Origin: Kluyvera genomosp. 1
GTDB lineage: Bacteria; Pseudomonadota; Gammaproteobacteria; Enterobacterales; Enterobacteriaceae
Direction: 5' to 3'
NCBI RefSeq assembly: GCF_001266615.1
Contig: NZ_LGHZ01000020.1
Location: 1-44,049, forward strand
Length of the DNA stretch: 44,049 nt
This document shows positions 31,707 to 41,792 of this stretch, piece by piece (within the stretch, counting starts at the first letter, position 1; each line of letters begins with the position of its first letter). The translations under genes were made by a program, and so were the position numbers. The notes below the pieces were generated by a model. It worked only from the letters and a program-made list of their open reading frames with translations. It had not been told where the DNA came from and made no database searches.

Positions 31707-33674
31707 ATGGGCATTTTCAGTATTGCCAACCAGCACATCCGCTTTGCCATCAAACTGGCCTGTGCGGTGGTGCTGGCGCTGTTTGTTGGCTTCCACTTTC
31801 AGCTTGAAACCCCCCGCTGGGCTGTTCTGACCGCTGCGATTGTTGCGGCTGGTCCTGCGTTTGCAGCGGGCGGTGAACCCTACGCTGGGGCGATTCGCTA
31901 TCGTGGGATGCTGCGTATTGTCGGCACCTTTATCGGCTGTATCGCTGCGCTGGTGATTATCATCACCATGATCCGTGCTCCGCTATTAATGCTGCTGGTT
32001 TGCAGCATCTGGGCTGGATTTTGTACCTGGGTATCGTCGCTGGTGCGGGTCGAGAACTCCTACGCCTGGGGGCTGTCCGGCTACACGGCATTGATTATTG
32101 TGGTTACGATTCAGACAGAACCGCTGCTGACGCCGCAGTTTGCCGTCGAGCGCTGCAGCGAGATTGTGCTCGGGATCATTTGCGCGATCGTTGCCGACCT
32201 GTTGTTCTCCCCGCGCTCGATCAAAAAAGAGATCGATAACGAACTCGACGCCATGCTTATCGATCAATACCGCCTGATGCAGCTGTGCATCAAGCACGGC
32301 GATAGCGATGAGATGGACCGCGCGTGGTTGGCGTTGGGGCGTCGCACCGCCGCGCTGGAAGGCATGCGTAGTAACCTGAATATGGAATCTTCGCGCTGGG
32401 CACGGGCCAACCGTCGTCTAAAAGCGCTGAATACCGTTTCGCTGACCATGATTACTCAGGCCTGTGAAACCTTCATCATGCAAAACTCACGTCCGGAAAT
32501 CATCACCGACGCCTATCGTGAGCTGTTTGCCGAACCGGTTGAGACGGTGCAGGATGTGCATCGCCAGCTGAAGCGTATGCGCCGGGTGCTGGCGTGGACG
32601 GGCGAACACGATACGCCGGTGACTATTTACAGCTGGGTAGGGGCGGCAACGCGCTATTTGCTGCTCAAACGTGGGGTGATTGGCAACGCCAAAATCAGCG
32701 CCCGTGAAGAAGAGATCCTGCAAAGTGAAGTGGTCGTGCGACCGGACTCCGCCGAGCGGCATCATGCGATGATCAACTTCTGGCGCACCACCGTCTCGTG
32801 TGCGCTGGGCATTTTATTCTGGCTGTGGACCGGCTGGACTTCCGGTAGCGGTGCGATGGTGATGATCGCCGTGGTGACCTCGCTGGCGATGCGTTTACCG
32901 AACCCGCGCATGGTAGCGATCGATTTCCTTTACGGCACCATTGCGGCCCTCCCCATTGGGGCGTTCTACTTCCTGATTATCATTCCAGCTACCCAGCAAA
33001 GCATGCTGCTGCTGTGCCTAAGTCTTGCAGTGATGTGCTTCTTTATCGGGATTGAAGTACAGAAAAGGCGACTGGGTTCGCTCGGCGCGTTGGCCAGTAC
33101 CATCAACATTCTGGTGCTGGATAACCCGATGACCTTCCATTTCAGCCAGTTCCTCGACAGTGCATTAGGGCAAATCGTCGGCTGCTTTATGGCATTCATC
33201 GTTATCCTGCTTATCCGCGATAATTCCCGTCTGCGCACGGGGCGTGTGTTGTTAAACCAGTTTGTATTTGCTGCCGTATCGGCAATGACCACTAACATGG
33301 CGCGACGTAAAGAGAACCATCTGCCGGGGCTCTATCAGCAGCTCTTTTTATTGCTGAACAAATTCCCCGGTGATATTGCCAAGTTCCGTCTGGCGTTGAC
33401 GCTGATCATCGCTCACCAGCGCCTGCGAGATGCGCCGATTCCGGTGAATGACGATCTGTCTGAATTTCACCGCCAGCTGCGCCGTACCGCTGACCGGGTG
33501 ATTTCAGCCAGCAGCGATGATAAACGTCGCTATTACTTCACGCGATTGCTGGGTGAGCTCGAGGTATATCAGCAGAAGCTGCGCACCTGGGAAGCCCCGG
33601 CACAGGTCACGGAGCCCGTTGAGCGTCTGGTACTAATGCTGCATAAATATCAGGGCGCGCTGACCAGTAGTTAA
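31707..33674 (+). CDS. aaeB: p-hydroxybenzoic acid efflux pump subunit AaeB
   Basis: AaeB is the inner-membrane transporter (aromatic acid exporter/FUSC family) that exports p-hydroxybenzoate and related acids, described as a metabolic relief valve in E. coli. The 655-residue protein has two sets of about five to six membrane segments (residues about 13-160 and 360-510), each followed by a cytoplasmic domain. Length and sequence match E. coli AaeB. It is the last gene of aaeXAB; an aldehyde dehydrogenase gene follows after 104 bases. Confidence 0.95.
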   Translation: MGIFSIANQHIRFAIKLACAVVLALFVGFHFQLETPRWAVLTAAIVAAGPAFAAGGEPYAGAIRYRGMLRIVGTFIGCIAALVIIITMIRAPLLMLLVCSIWAGFCTWVSSLVRVENSYAWGLSGYTALIIVVTIQTEPLLTPQFAVERCSEIVLGIICAIVADLLFSPRSIKKEIDNELDAMLIDQYRLMQLCIKHGDSDEMDRAWLALGRRTAALEGMRSNLNMESSRWARANRRLKALNTVSLTMITQACETFIMQNSRPEIITDAYRELFAEPVETVQDVHRQLKRMRRVLAWTGEHDTPVTIYSWVGAATRYLLLKRGVIGNAKISAREEEILQSEVVVRPDSAERHHAMINFWRTTVSCALGILFWLWTGWTSGSGAMVMIAVVTSLAMRLPNPRMVAIDFLYGTIAALPIGAFYFLIIIPATQQSMLLLCLSLAVMCFFIGIEVQKRRLGSLGALASTINILVLDNPMTFHFSQFLDSALGQIVGCFMAFIVILLIRDNSRLRTGRVLLNQFVFAAVSAMTTNMARRKENHLPGLYQQLFLLLNKFPGDIAKFRLALTLIIAHQRLRDAPIPVNDDLSEFHRQLRRTADRVISASSDDKRRYYFTRLLGELEVYQQKLRTWEAPAQVTEPVERLVLMLHKYQGALTSS

Positions 33675-33684
33675 GTTGCTTTCC

Positions 33685-33708
33685 CCTGGCGTGTACCGCC
33701 ACGCCAGG
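33685..33708 (+). terminator. stem-loop after aaeB
   Basis: CCTGGCGTG (33685-33693) and CACGCCAGG (33700-33708) pair perfectly around a 6-base loop, 11 bases after the aaeB stop. The sequence that follows is C-rich with few T residues, so it is a weak intrinsic terminator at best and may allow read-through into the next gene. Confidence 0.5.
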
Positions 33709-33778
33709 CCTCCTTCCCAAACCCCACATTCCCTATCCCGCCCTATACTTAGAGAGAACCATTTCTCAGGAGGGTGTA

Positions 33779-35233
33779 ATGACCACGCAAGCACTGCAGG
33801 ATAATGACCTTTTCCAGACCGGATATCTGGTCAACGGCGAATGGCAGCAACTCAATTCCACCTTTGACGTACTCAACCCGGCAACGGGTGACGTCGTGGC
33901 GAAGGTAGCCAAAGCCGGTAAAAAAGAGACCGAACAGGCGATAGCCGCCGCTGCGAAGGCGTTTCCGCTATGGCGTGCGAAAACGGCGAAAGCGCGTTCA
34001 GAGCTGCTTTATCGCTGGTATCAGTTGATTATCGACAATAAAAGCTGGCTGGCGCGGCTAATGACCATAGAACAGGGCAAGCCACTGAAAGAAGCCGAAG
34101 GCGAAGTGGATTACGCAGCGAGCTTTATCCAATGGTTTGCCGAGCAAGGTAAACGGGCGAACGGCGAAATTATTCCGCCAGCAAAACCCGGCTCGCGCAT
34201 CCTGGCAACGCGAGAACCGATAGGCGTGGTTGCTGCGATTACACCGTGGAACTTCCCCATGGCGATGCTCACCCGCAAGCTCGGCCCCGCGCTGGCGGCA
34301 GGCTGCACCGGGGTGATTAAGCCCGCCAATAACACACCGCTTTGCGCCTTTGCACTGCTGGCGCTGGCGAAGAAAGCCGGGATACCGGATGGCGTATTGA
34401 ACGCGGTAGCAGGCAATACGCAGGAGATCAGCGACGCGATTATGGCCAGCCATGAAGTGCGTAAAATCTCCTTCACCGGCTCAACGTCGGTTGGGAAAAC
34501 GCTGGTTCGCAATGCAGCTGAAACCATGAAGAAAGTCTCCATGGAGCTCGGTGGCAATGCGCCTTATATCGTGTTTGAGGATGCCGATATTGATGTCGCC
34601 GTACAGGGGGCTATCGCCAACAAATTCCGCAACGCCGGGCAGGTGTGCGTCAGCGTGAACCGTTTTTATATTCATGACGGCGTCTACGCGCGTTTTGTCA
34701 GCCAGTTAGCAACGGCGGTTAAGGCACTAAAAGTGGGTGATGGGCTGGAAGATGGTGTGGTTGTTGGGCCGCTGATTGAAGCTTCTGCGGTTAAAAAAGT
34801 GCGTGAGCATGTCGAAGATGCGCTAGCAAAAGGAGCCGAAGTGCTCGCCGGCGGTGAGGCTCATGCGCTGGGTGGCAACTTCTGGCAGCCGACGGTGCTG
34901 GGAGAGTGCCATGAGCAGATGCTGTTGGCGCAGGAAGAGACGTTTGGTCCGCTTGCTGCCTGCTTCCGCTTTAGCGACGAAGACGATGTCATTCATCGCG
35001 CGAATAATACCCCCTACGGCCTGGCGGCGTATTTCTATACTCAGAATCTCTCTCGTGTGTTCCGCGTCTCACAGGCGCTGGAAAGCGGTATGATCGGCAT
35101 TAACGAATGTGCGGTGTCGACTGAGCTGGGGCCTTTTGGCGGCGTGAAAGAGTCTGGGCTCGGGCGTGAAGGCTCGGTGCTGGGATTGGAAGAGTACCTT
35201 GAGGTAAAAACGTTACACATCGGGGGACTCTAG
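33779..35233 (+). CDS. NAD(P)-dependent aldehyde dehydrogenase, succinate-semialdehyde dehydrogenase family
   Basis: This 484-residue enzyme belongs to the GabD/SSADH branch of aldehyde dehydrogenases and should oxidise an aldehyde to the acid. The catalytic set is complete: Asn158 in TPWNFP, Lys181 in IKPANNTP, Glu256 in MELGGNAP and the nucleophile Cys290 in NAGQVCVSVNR. The Rossmann segment is SFTGSTSVGKTL. It has its own strong AGGAGG ribosome-binding site and a TATACT hexamer at 33744-33749 without a good -35. GabD itself is usually encoded with gabT, so this is probably a paralogue. Its position behind aaeXAB suggests an aromatic or related aldehyde as substrate, but that is inference. 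Confidence 0.85.
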   Translation: MTTQALQDNDLFQTGYLVNGEWQQLNSTFDVLNPATGDVVAKVAKAGKKETEQAIAAAAKAFPLWRAKTAKARSELLYRWYQLIIDNKSWLARLMTIEQGKPLKEAEGEVDYAASFIQWFAEQGKRANGEIIPPAKPGSRILATREPIGVVAAITPWNFPMAMLTRKLGPALAAGCTGVIKPANNTPLCAFALLALAKKAGIPDGVLNAVAGNTQEISDAIMASHEVRKISFTGSTSVGKTLVRNAAETMKKVSMELGGNAPYIVFEDADIDVAVQGAIANKFRNAGQVCVSVNRFYIHDGVYARFVSQLATAVKALKVGDGLEDGVVVGPLIEASAVKKVREHVEDALAKGAEVLAGGEAHALGGNFWQPTVLGECHEQMLLAQEETFGPLAACFRFSDEDDVIHRANNTPYGLAAYFYTQNLSRVFRVSQALESGMIGINECAVSTELGPFGGVKESGLGREGSVLGLEEYLEVKTLHIGGL

Positions 35234-35260
35234 TCCTGATGGATGGGGAGAGGGCGTAAG

Positions 35261-35536
35261 ATGGAAATCTATACTTTTGATTTTGATGAAATAGAAAACC
35301 AGGGCGATTTTTATCGGGAATTCGCTCGACTCTTTGCCCTCGACAGCGACCAGATTCGCAATCTTGATGCGTTATGGGATGCGGTCATTAGCCCGCAAAT
35401 GCCGACGCCACTGGAGATTGAATTCATCCACCTGGATGATAAGCAGCGTCGGCGCTACGGTGCGCTGATTCTGCTGTTTGATGAGGCGGAAGAGGAACTG
35501 GAAGGGATGCTGCGTTTTAACGTTCAGCGTGGATAA
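35261..35536 (+). CDS. yhcO: barstar-family protein YhcO
   Basis: This 91-residue protein of the barstar (ribonuclease-inhibitor) fold family resembles E. coli YhcO ([12 protein letters not shown]...; [20 protein letters not shown]). No barnase-like ribonuclease gene is adjacent, so a toxin-inhibitor pairing is not evident. I start at ATG 35261, which has a GGGGAGAGGG purine tract upstream; an ATG six codons earlier lies within that tract. It begins 27 bases after the aldehyde dehydrogenase stop and may be co-transcribed with it. Confidence 0.88.
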   Translation: MEIYTFDFDEIENQGDFYREFARLFALDSDQIRNLDALWDAVISPQMPTPLEIEFIHLDDKQRRRYGALILLFDEAEEELEGMLRFNVQRG

Positions 35537-35566
35537 AAAAAAGCCCTCGCATAAGGGCGAGGGCAA
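35535..35566 (-). terminator. intrinsic terminator of yhcN (copy 1)
   Basis: GCCCTCGC (35543-35550) and GCGAGGGC (35557-35564) form an 8-bp GC-rich stem. On the minus strand it is followed by eight T residues. It lies about 25 bases after the stop of the minus-strand yhcN-like gene and immediately after the yhcO stop on the other strand. A second small dyad (GTCGTC / GACGAC) lies beside it at about 35567-35584. Confidence 0.85.
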
Positions 35567-35590
35567 GTCGTCGGACAAGACGACGAGGGT

Positions 35591-35857
35591 TTATTTGTAC
35601 AGCTCAGCCGTAGCGTGCCAATGGTCGCCGGTACGGGCTTCAATTACGCGGTAGCTGCTAGCGCCTTCTTTTTCAGCTTTTGCGGCTAACTCACTACGCA
35701 TGTCCATTGGTGCACTACCAACCTGTGATACGGAGATGGTGCCCATTGGCTGCAGGTTCTGAGCTTGTTCTGCGTTCACCTGGTGTACTGCGGCGCTTGC
35801 GCCGAAAGACAGAACAGATGCCAGACCAAGGGATGCGATAATCATTGCGCTTTTCAT
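35591..35857 (-). CDS. YhcN/BhsA-family periplasmic stress protein, copy 1
   Basis: This is an 88-residue secreted protein of the DUF1471 (YhcN/BhsA/McbA) family, whose members respond to acid, peroxide and biofilm stress. It has a signal peptide (to about residue 23, ending GASAA) and the family core MGTISVSQVGSAPMDMRSELAAKAEKEGA. The C-terminal RTGDHWHATAELYK is identical to the neighbouring copy. It diverges more from E. coli YhcN than copy 2 does. The ATG at 35855-35857 has AGGAG eight bases upstream; an earlier GTG would place the AGGAG inside the gene. Confidence 0.88.
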   Translation of the reverse strand: MKSAMIIASLGLASVLSFGASAAVHQVNAEQAQNLQPMGTISVSQVGSAPMDMRSELAAKAEKEGASSYRVIEARTGDHWHATAELYK

Positions 35858-35964
35858 AGTGTTACTCCTCACCTTATTCTTCAGCGGTGAGAGGATATGC
35901 TTTGTGTCCTGGACCGCTGGGATATTTTAATTTACTGATTGCCGACGTATTGCTTCACACTGAC

Positions 35965-36228
35965 TTATTTGTACAGTTCAGCCGTTGCGTGCCAGTGGTC
36001 ACCGGTACGCGCTTCAATGATGCGATAGGATGAAGCACCTTGTTCTTCCGCTTTTTTGTTCAGCATTTCATGCATATCCATCGGAGATGAACCGACGGAA
36101 CCGATAGAAACGGTGCCGATTGGCTGACGATTTTGGGCCTGATCGCTGTTGATGGAATCAGCGGCGAAAGCACCAAACGAGATAACGGAAAGGATGCTCA
36201 GAGCAGCAACGGTAGTTTTGATTTTCAT
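35965..36228 (-). CDS. yhcN: YhcN periplasmic stress protein, copy 2 (orthologue)
   Basis: This 87-residue protein has the E. coli YhcN N-terminus (MKIKTTVAALS, then SFGAFA as signal cleavage region) and the DUF1471 core IGTVSIGSVGSSPMDMHEMLNKKAEEQGAS. E. coli YhcN is linked to cytoplasmic acid and peroxide stress responses. The ATG at 36226-36228 follows GAGGTGAG. It lies upstream of copy 1 in the same direction with 107 bases between. A promoter and a CRP-like site are visible upstream. Confidence 0.93.
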   Translation of the reverse strand: MKIKTTVAALSILSVISFGAFAADSINSDQAQNRQPIGTVSIGSVGSSPMDMHEMLNKKAEEQGASSYRIIEARTGDHWHATAELYK

Positions 36229-36268
36229 GATACTCACCTCGTCGAATTTTTTTGGAGGGCCTTTGTTT

Positions 36269-36284
36269 TGTGACCCTCATCACG
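36269..36284. promoter_or_regulatory. CRP-like site upstream of yhcN
   Basis: TGTGA (36269-36273), six bases, TCACG (36280-36284) matches the CRP core at 9 of 10 positions, with A/T-rich flanks. If the promoter at 36291-36318 is right, the site would overlap the transcription start, a position that suits repression rather than activation. Confidence 0.35.
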
Positions 36285-36290
36285 AAATTA

Positions 36291-36318
36291 AGTATACACT
36301 AATCACACAAAATATTAA
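36291..36318 (-). promoter_or_regulatory. candidate yhcN promoter
   Basis: On the minus strand TTAATA (36313-36318) and TATACT (36291-36296) are separated by 16 bases, giving 4/6 and 5/6 matches to sigma-70 boxes. Transcription would start about 55 bases before the yhcN start codon. Confidence 0.35.
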
Positions 36319-36570
36319 TACCCTCCTAATGGTTTCGCGTGTAATTACATGTCAATAAACGTCATTTTTAGAACATATACGTATAAAAAAACGCATATTT
36401 TGGCAAAGTTAGGCTGTAATAATGCGGAAAATCAAAAAGATAGAAGAATTTGATATTTTGTGCGATTAAGTCAGGATATATTCACTGCATCTATATATTC
36501 AGCCAATGAATCGCACTAAATGCTAACGAAACGGCAGATGAAGATGTGGGGATAGCGAGGGGGAAGATGT

Positions 36571-36593
36571 CTCCTCTGGAAGATCCAGAGGAG
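36571..36593 (-). terminator. stem-loop downstream of argR
   Basis: CTCCTCTGGA (36571-36580) and TCCAGAGGAG (36584-36593) form a perfect 10-bp stem with a 3-base loop, 12 bases after the argR stop. There is no T run on the minus strand, so termination may be weak or Rho-assisted. Confidence 0.55.
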
Positions 36594-36605
36594 TAGGGAA
36601 GGGAA

Positions 36606-38469
<1,864 letters not shown>

Positions 38470-38490
38470 GCGCAATGCGTTGAGAAGATC

Positions 38491-38522
38491 ACAAAGGGGC
38501 CAATGGCCCCTTTGCTTTTTTT
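38491..38522 (+). terminator. intrinsic terminator of mdh
   Basis: AAAGGGGCC (38493-38501) and GGCCCCTTT (38505-38513) form a 9-bp stem with a 3-base loop, followed by GC and eight T residues. It lies 24 bases after the mdh stop and reaches almost to the convergent degS stop. Confidence 0.92.
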
Positions 38523-38525
38523 GCG

Positions 38526-39590
38526 TTAGTTTGACGCCGGATATTCCTGAACCGTCACCTGCATCGTCATTTTCTTATCGTCACGCATCACCACAATCGG
38601 AATCACCGAACCAGGGCGAATTTCTGCCACCTGGTCCATAGTTTCCAGCGCGGAAACGGCCTGCTTGCCATTCACCGAGATGATCACGTCGTTGTTCTGG
38701 ATCCCCGCCTGCGCGGCTGGGCCGTCTGGAGAAATATCGTTAACCACAATGCCCTGGAGTGGATCGATGCCGCCCTGTGCATGAACCGGGGCAATCTCGC
38801 GACCGCTAATGCCGATAAAGCCACGGATCACGCGACCATCGCGAATCAGCTTGTCCATAATTTTGGTCGCCAGCTGGAAGGGGATAGCAAAGCTCAGCCC
38901 TTCTGGCGTTTCGCCATCGTTGCTCTTATCGAACGAGAGGGTGTTGATCCCCATCAGTTCGCCAAGCGAGTTCACCAGCGCACCGCCGGAGTTCCCGTGG
39001 TTGATAGAGGCATCGGTTTGCAGGAAGTTCTGGCGTCCGCTTGGGTTGAGGCCAATACGACCGGTGGCGCTGATTATCCCCTGGGTGATGGTCTGCCCGA
39101 GGTTGTAAGGGTTGCCAATCGCCAGAACGACGTCGCCGATGTGTGGCACGCGGGCTGGATTAATCGGGATAACCGGTAGACCGGCAGTTGCGTTAATCTT
39201 AAGCACTGCCAGATCGGTCAGGCTATCGGAGCCTACCAGCAGCGCTTCAAACACGCGGCCATCCTGGAGCGCGACGATGATTTGGTCGGCGTCGTTGATG
39301 ACGTGTTTGTTGGTAATAATGTAGCCGCGCTCATCCATGATCACCCCGGAGCCGAGCGTTTTAATCTCAAGCTGGCTATGGGTGCTGCTGTTTAAGCTGC
39401 GATTGTAGACGTTGACTACCGCTGGCGCTGCGCGACGCACCGCCGAGTTGTAGCTCGCCGGGGATTCATCCATGCTGCTAAAGCGCTGGGAAGATAATGG
39501 ATTCCACTGGCGTAAAGAGGGAACGGTAGCAATCAGTATGCCACCGACCAGTAAACCGAGTGCGACCGAACGTAAGAGCTTTACAAGCAT
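38526..39590 (-). CDS. degS: inner-membrane stress-sensor protease DegS
   Basis: DegS senses unassembled outer-membrane proteins through its PDZ domain and makes the first cut in RseA, which releases sigma-E. The 354-residue protein has a membrane anchor (about residues 5-27), the trypsin-like triad His96 (TNKHV), Asp126 (TDLAVL) and Ser201 (HGNSGGAL), and a single PDZ domain (about 258-340). All numbers coincide with E. coli DegS. degQ lies upstream in the same direction, 90 bases away. Confidence 0.98.
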   Translation of the reverse strand: MLVKLLRSVALGLLVGGILIATVPSLRQWNPLSSQRFSSMDESPASYNSAVRRAAPAVVNVYNRSLNSSTHSQLEIKTLGSGVIMDERGYIITNKHVINDADQIIVALQDGRVFEALLVGSDSLTDLAVLKINATAGLPVIPINPARVPHIGDVVLAIGNPYNLGQTITQGIISATGRIGLNPSGRQNFLQTDASINHGNSGGALVNSLGELMGINTLSFDKSNDGETPEGLSFAIPFQLATKIMDKLIRDGRVIRGFIGISGREIAPVHAQGGIDPLQGIVVNDISPDGPAAQAGIQNNDVIISVNGKQAVSALETMDQVAEIRPGSVIPIVVMRDDKKMTMQVTVQEYPASN

Positions 39591-39638
39591 GATACCGGCA
39601 TCATTGATAAGGAAACTGGACGAAGCATACCACGAGTT

Positions 39639-39676
39639 AACCGGACATACATTCCATGCTACGTCCGGTTTTTTCG
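39639..39676 (+). terminator. plus-strand-oriented terminator between degQ and degS
   Basis: AACCGGAC (39639-39646) and GTCCGGTT (39663-39670) form an 8-bp stem with a 16-base loop, followed on the plus strand by TTTT. Both flanking genes are read on the minus strand, where the hairpin has no T run after it. It may end antisense transcripts running into degQ, or act as a processing hairpin in the degQ mRNA. Confidence 0.55.
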
Positions 39677-39680
39677 TGGA

Positions 39681-41057
39681 TTAACGCATCAGCAGATAGA
39701 TACTCTCTTCGCCACGCAGCACATTCACCGCAATAACTGCCGGTTTGGCTTCCAGTACTTTGCGCAGCTCTGCTATCGACTGTGTAGGCTGGCGGTTCAC
39801 GCCAATGATGACATCGTCTTTATGTAGACCGACCTGGGCGGCCGGACTGCCTTTCTCAACGTTCGAGATGACAACGCCTTTCGTCCCGTTTTTCGCCTGG
39901 CCATCGCTCAGCGATGCGCCTTCCAGGGCCGGGATAATCAGCTGTGCGCTGGCGGTCGACGAAGTGCTCTTATCCAGCGTAACTTCGACATCCATCGGTT
40001 TACCGTCACGCAGCAGGCCCAGTTTAACCTTGGAGCCCGGTTCGGTGGTGGCAATGCGTGAACGCAGCTCCGCAAAGCTATTGAGCGGTTTACCGTTCAG
40101 GCTGGTAATCACATCACCTGACTTGATACCGGCTTTTGCCGAACCTGAGCCTGGCAGGACTTCGCTGACGAAGGCACCGCGCTGTACGTTGAGGTTAAAG
40201 GCTTTCGCGATATCCGCAGTCATTTCCATCCCGCGAATGCCAAGCAGACCACGCTTGATTTCACCAAATTGAATCAGCTGTTGTGCCAGGGTTTGCGCCA
40301 TATTGCTCGGGATGGCGAAGCCTATCCCTACGCTGCCACCGCCGGGTGCCAGAATGGCGGTGTTGATACCAATCAGTTCACCGTTGAGGTTAAGCAGTGC
40401 GCCACCGGAGTTGCCGCGGTTAATGGCGGCATCGGTCTGAATAAAGTTTTCCAATCCTTCGAGATTCAGGCCGCTGCGTCCTAGCGCAGAAACGATACCT
40501 GAGGTGACGGTCTGACCGAGGCCGAACGGATTACCCACGGCCACGGCAAAGTCGCCGACGCGCAGTTTGTCGGAGTCGGCGATAGCGATCTGCGTCAGGT
40601 GGCTGGCTTTCTGAATTTGCAGCAGGGCGATATCACTTTGGTCATCGCTACCGATAAGTTTGGCGTCGAACTCGCGGCCGTCATTTAATTGCACGCTGAT
40701 CTTTTGTGCATCGCTGATCACGTGATTGTTGGTGAGCACGTAGCCTTTAATCGCATCGATGATGACGCCAGAACCCAGCCCTTCAAACTGCTGTGTCGGT
40801 TCATTGGGTCCATTGCTGCCATCGTCACCAAAAAATTTCTTTAATTCGTCGGGTACCTGCTGGTTAACCGGTGCGGTGCCTTCAACCTGCACGCTAACGA
40901 CTGCCGGCAGAACTTTCTCCAGCATGGGGGCCAGGCTTGGCACAGCACCCTGGCCGGGAACCTGTGTTGGCAGTGAGGCCAGTACCGGTGCCGGTACGGC
41001 AAGAGATAATCCAATGCTTAACGCTAACGCACTTAACAGTAAAGTCGATTTGCTCAT
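39681..41057 (-). CDS. degQ: periplasmic serine endoprotease DegQ
   Basis: DegQ is a DegP-like periplasmic protease and chaperone that degrades unfolded envelope proteins. The 458-residue precursor has a Sec signal peptide (cleavage expected near residue 27, VLA-S), the protease domain with His112 (TNNHV), Asp142 (QSDIALL) and Ser217 (NRGNSGGAL), and two PDZ domains (about 260-345 and 370-455). It lacks the long Q-linker that distinguishes DegP. It heads the degQ-degS pair. Confidence 0.97.
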   Translation of the reverse strand: MSKSTLLLSALALSIGLSLAVPAPVLASLPTQVPGQGAVPSLAPMLEKVLPAVVSVQVEGTAPVNQQVPDELKKFFGDDGSNGPNEPTQQFEGLGSGVIIDAIKGYVLTNNHVISDAQKISVQLNDGREFDAKLIGSDDQSDIALLQIQKASHLTQIAIADSDKLRVGDFAVAVGNPFGLGQTVTSGIVSALGRSGLNLEGLENFIQTDAAINRGNSGGALLNLNGELIGINTAILAPGGGSVGIGFAIPSNMAQTLAQQLIQFGEIKRGLLGIRGMEMTADIAKAFNLNVQRGAFVSEVLPGSGSAKAGIKSGDVITSLNGKPLNSFAELRSRIATTEPGSKVKLGLLRDGKPMDVEVTLDKSTSSTASAQLIIPALEGASLSDGQAKNGTKGVVISNVEKGSPAAQVGLHKDDVIIGVNRQPTQSIAELRKVLEAKPAVIAVNVLRGEESIYLLMR

Positions 41058-41151
41058 TGATGCTGGCCCTCATGACCCTGGATATAAGGACAATGCTTCC
41101 CGAAAAAACTGATGTTATTGAAGTAAATATAGTCGGCGTGCGCAGAAGAGG

Positions 41152-41174
41152 ACGGGCGCATGTCATGCGCCCGT
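41152..41174 (-). repeat. GC-rich stem-loop between zapG and degQ
   Basis: ACGGGCGC (41152-41159) and GCGCCCGT (41167-41174) pair around a 7-base loop, extending to 11 pairs on paper. It lies 22 bases beyond the zapG stop. On the minus strand only a weak T-containing stretch follows, so it may be a poor terminator separating zapG from degQ. Confidence 0.45.
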
Positions 41175-41195
41175 AAAAAATAACTGAAATGCAGA

Positions 41196-41594
41196 TTAAT
41201 CGCGTTTAGCGCCGCTACGCAGCAGGCCAGAAGCGCCGTCAGAATAGTCGCGTGGCATCTGAACCGGAGCCTGGTCGTTGCCGGCTTCGGATTCTGCCAG
41301 ACGGTTGCGGAACGGGTTGGCTTCCGGCGACATACCCGGCAGCAGGTTGCTGGAGCTTTTCGCCATATGCTGGTAAATCTGGCGATAATCGTCCGCCATG
41401 TTATCAAGCAGCTCGGCGCTGCGGGCGAAATGGCTGACCAGCTCTTCGCGGTACTCTTCCAGCTCGGCTTTGTTTTTCTCCAGTTCGTACTGCAACGCTT
41501 GCTGCTGGCGTAGCTTGCTATTACCAAAACGCATGGCCACGGCACCAATAATGATACCGACAACTAACCCAATTAGCGCGTATTCCCAGGTCAT
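41196..41594 (-). CDS. zapG: cell-division and envelope protein ZapG (YhcB)
   Basis: ZapG/YhcB is an inner-membrane protein with a long cytoplasmic coiled coil. It links cell division with envelope growth and interacts with division and Rod-complex proteins. The 132-residue product has an N-terminal membrane segment (about residues 4-22), a coiled coil (about 25-85) and the conserved NPFRNRLAESEA...QMPRDYSDGASGLLRSGAKRD tail. I start at the ATG at 41592-41594, with GGGAG upstream and the E. coli length; the open frame extends further without support. Confidence 0.94.
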   Translation of the reverse strand: MTWEYALIGLVVGIIIGAVAMRFGNSKLRQQQALQYELEKNKAELEEYREELVSHFARSAELLDNMADDYRQIYQHMAKSSSNLLPGMSPEANPFRNRLAESEAGNDQAPVQMPRDYSDGASGLLRSGAKRD

Positions 41595-41792
41595 GAACAT
41601 CTCCCGTTGTTTTGTTGTTCCGTAGGGTCTTGGCGGCTTCGGCAACTCCATGCCTACGCCCGATAGTGCCACTATAACCGCTAATCCCGTAGAAGTGGAA
41701 TCCTGACGCATCATCGCGTAGTGTAGAACGGACTTTTTTTGGTCAATCGTGAAGTAAGACATACCGGTTTTCAAAGGAATAACAATTAGATC

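Larger units (their letters stand above)
36229..36605. other. yhcN upstream / argR downstream region
   Basis: This AT-rich stretch of 377 bases holds a candidate yhcN promoter near 36291-36318, a CRP-like site at 36269-36284 and the argR stem-loop at 36571-36593. Between about 36320 and 36560 I see no gene or clear element. Confidence 0.6.
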
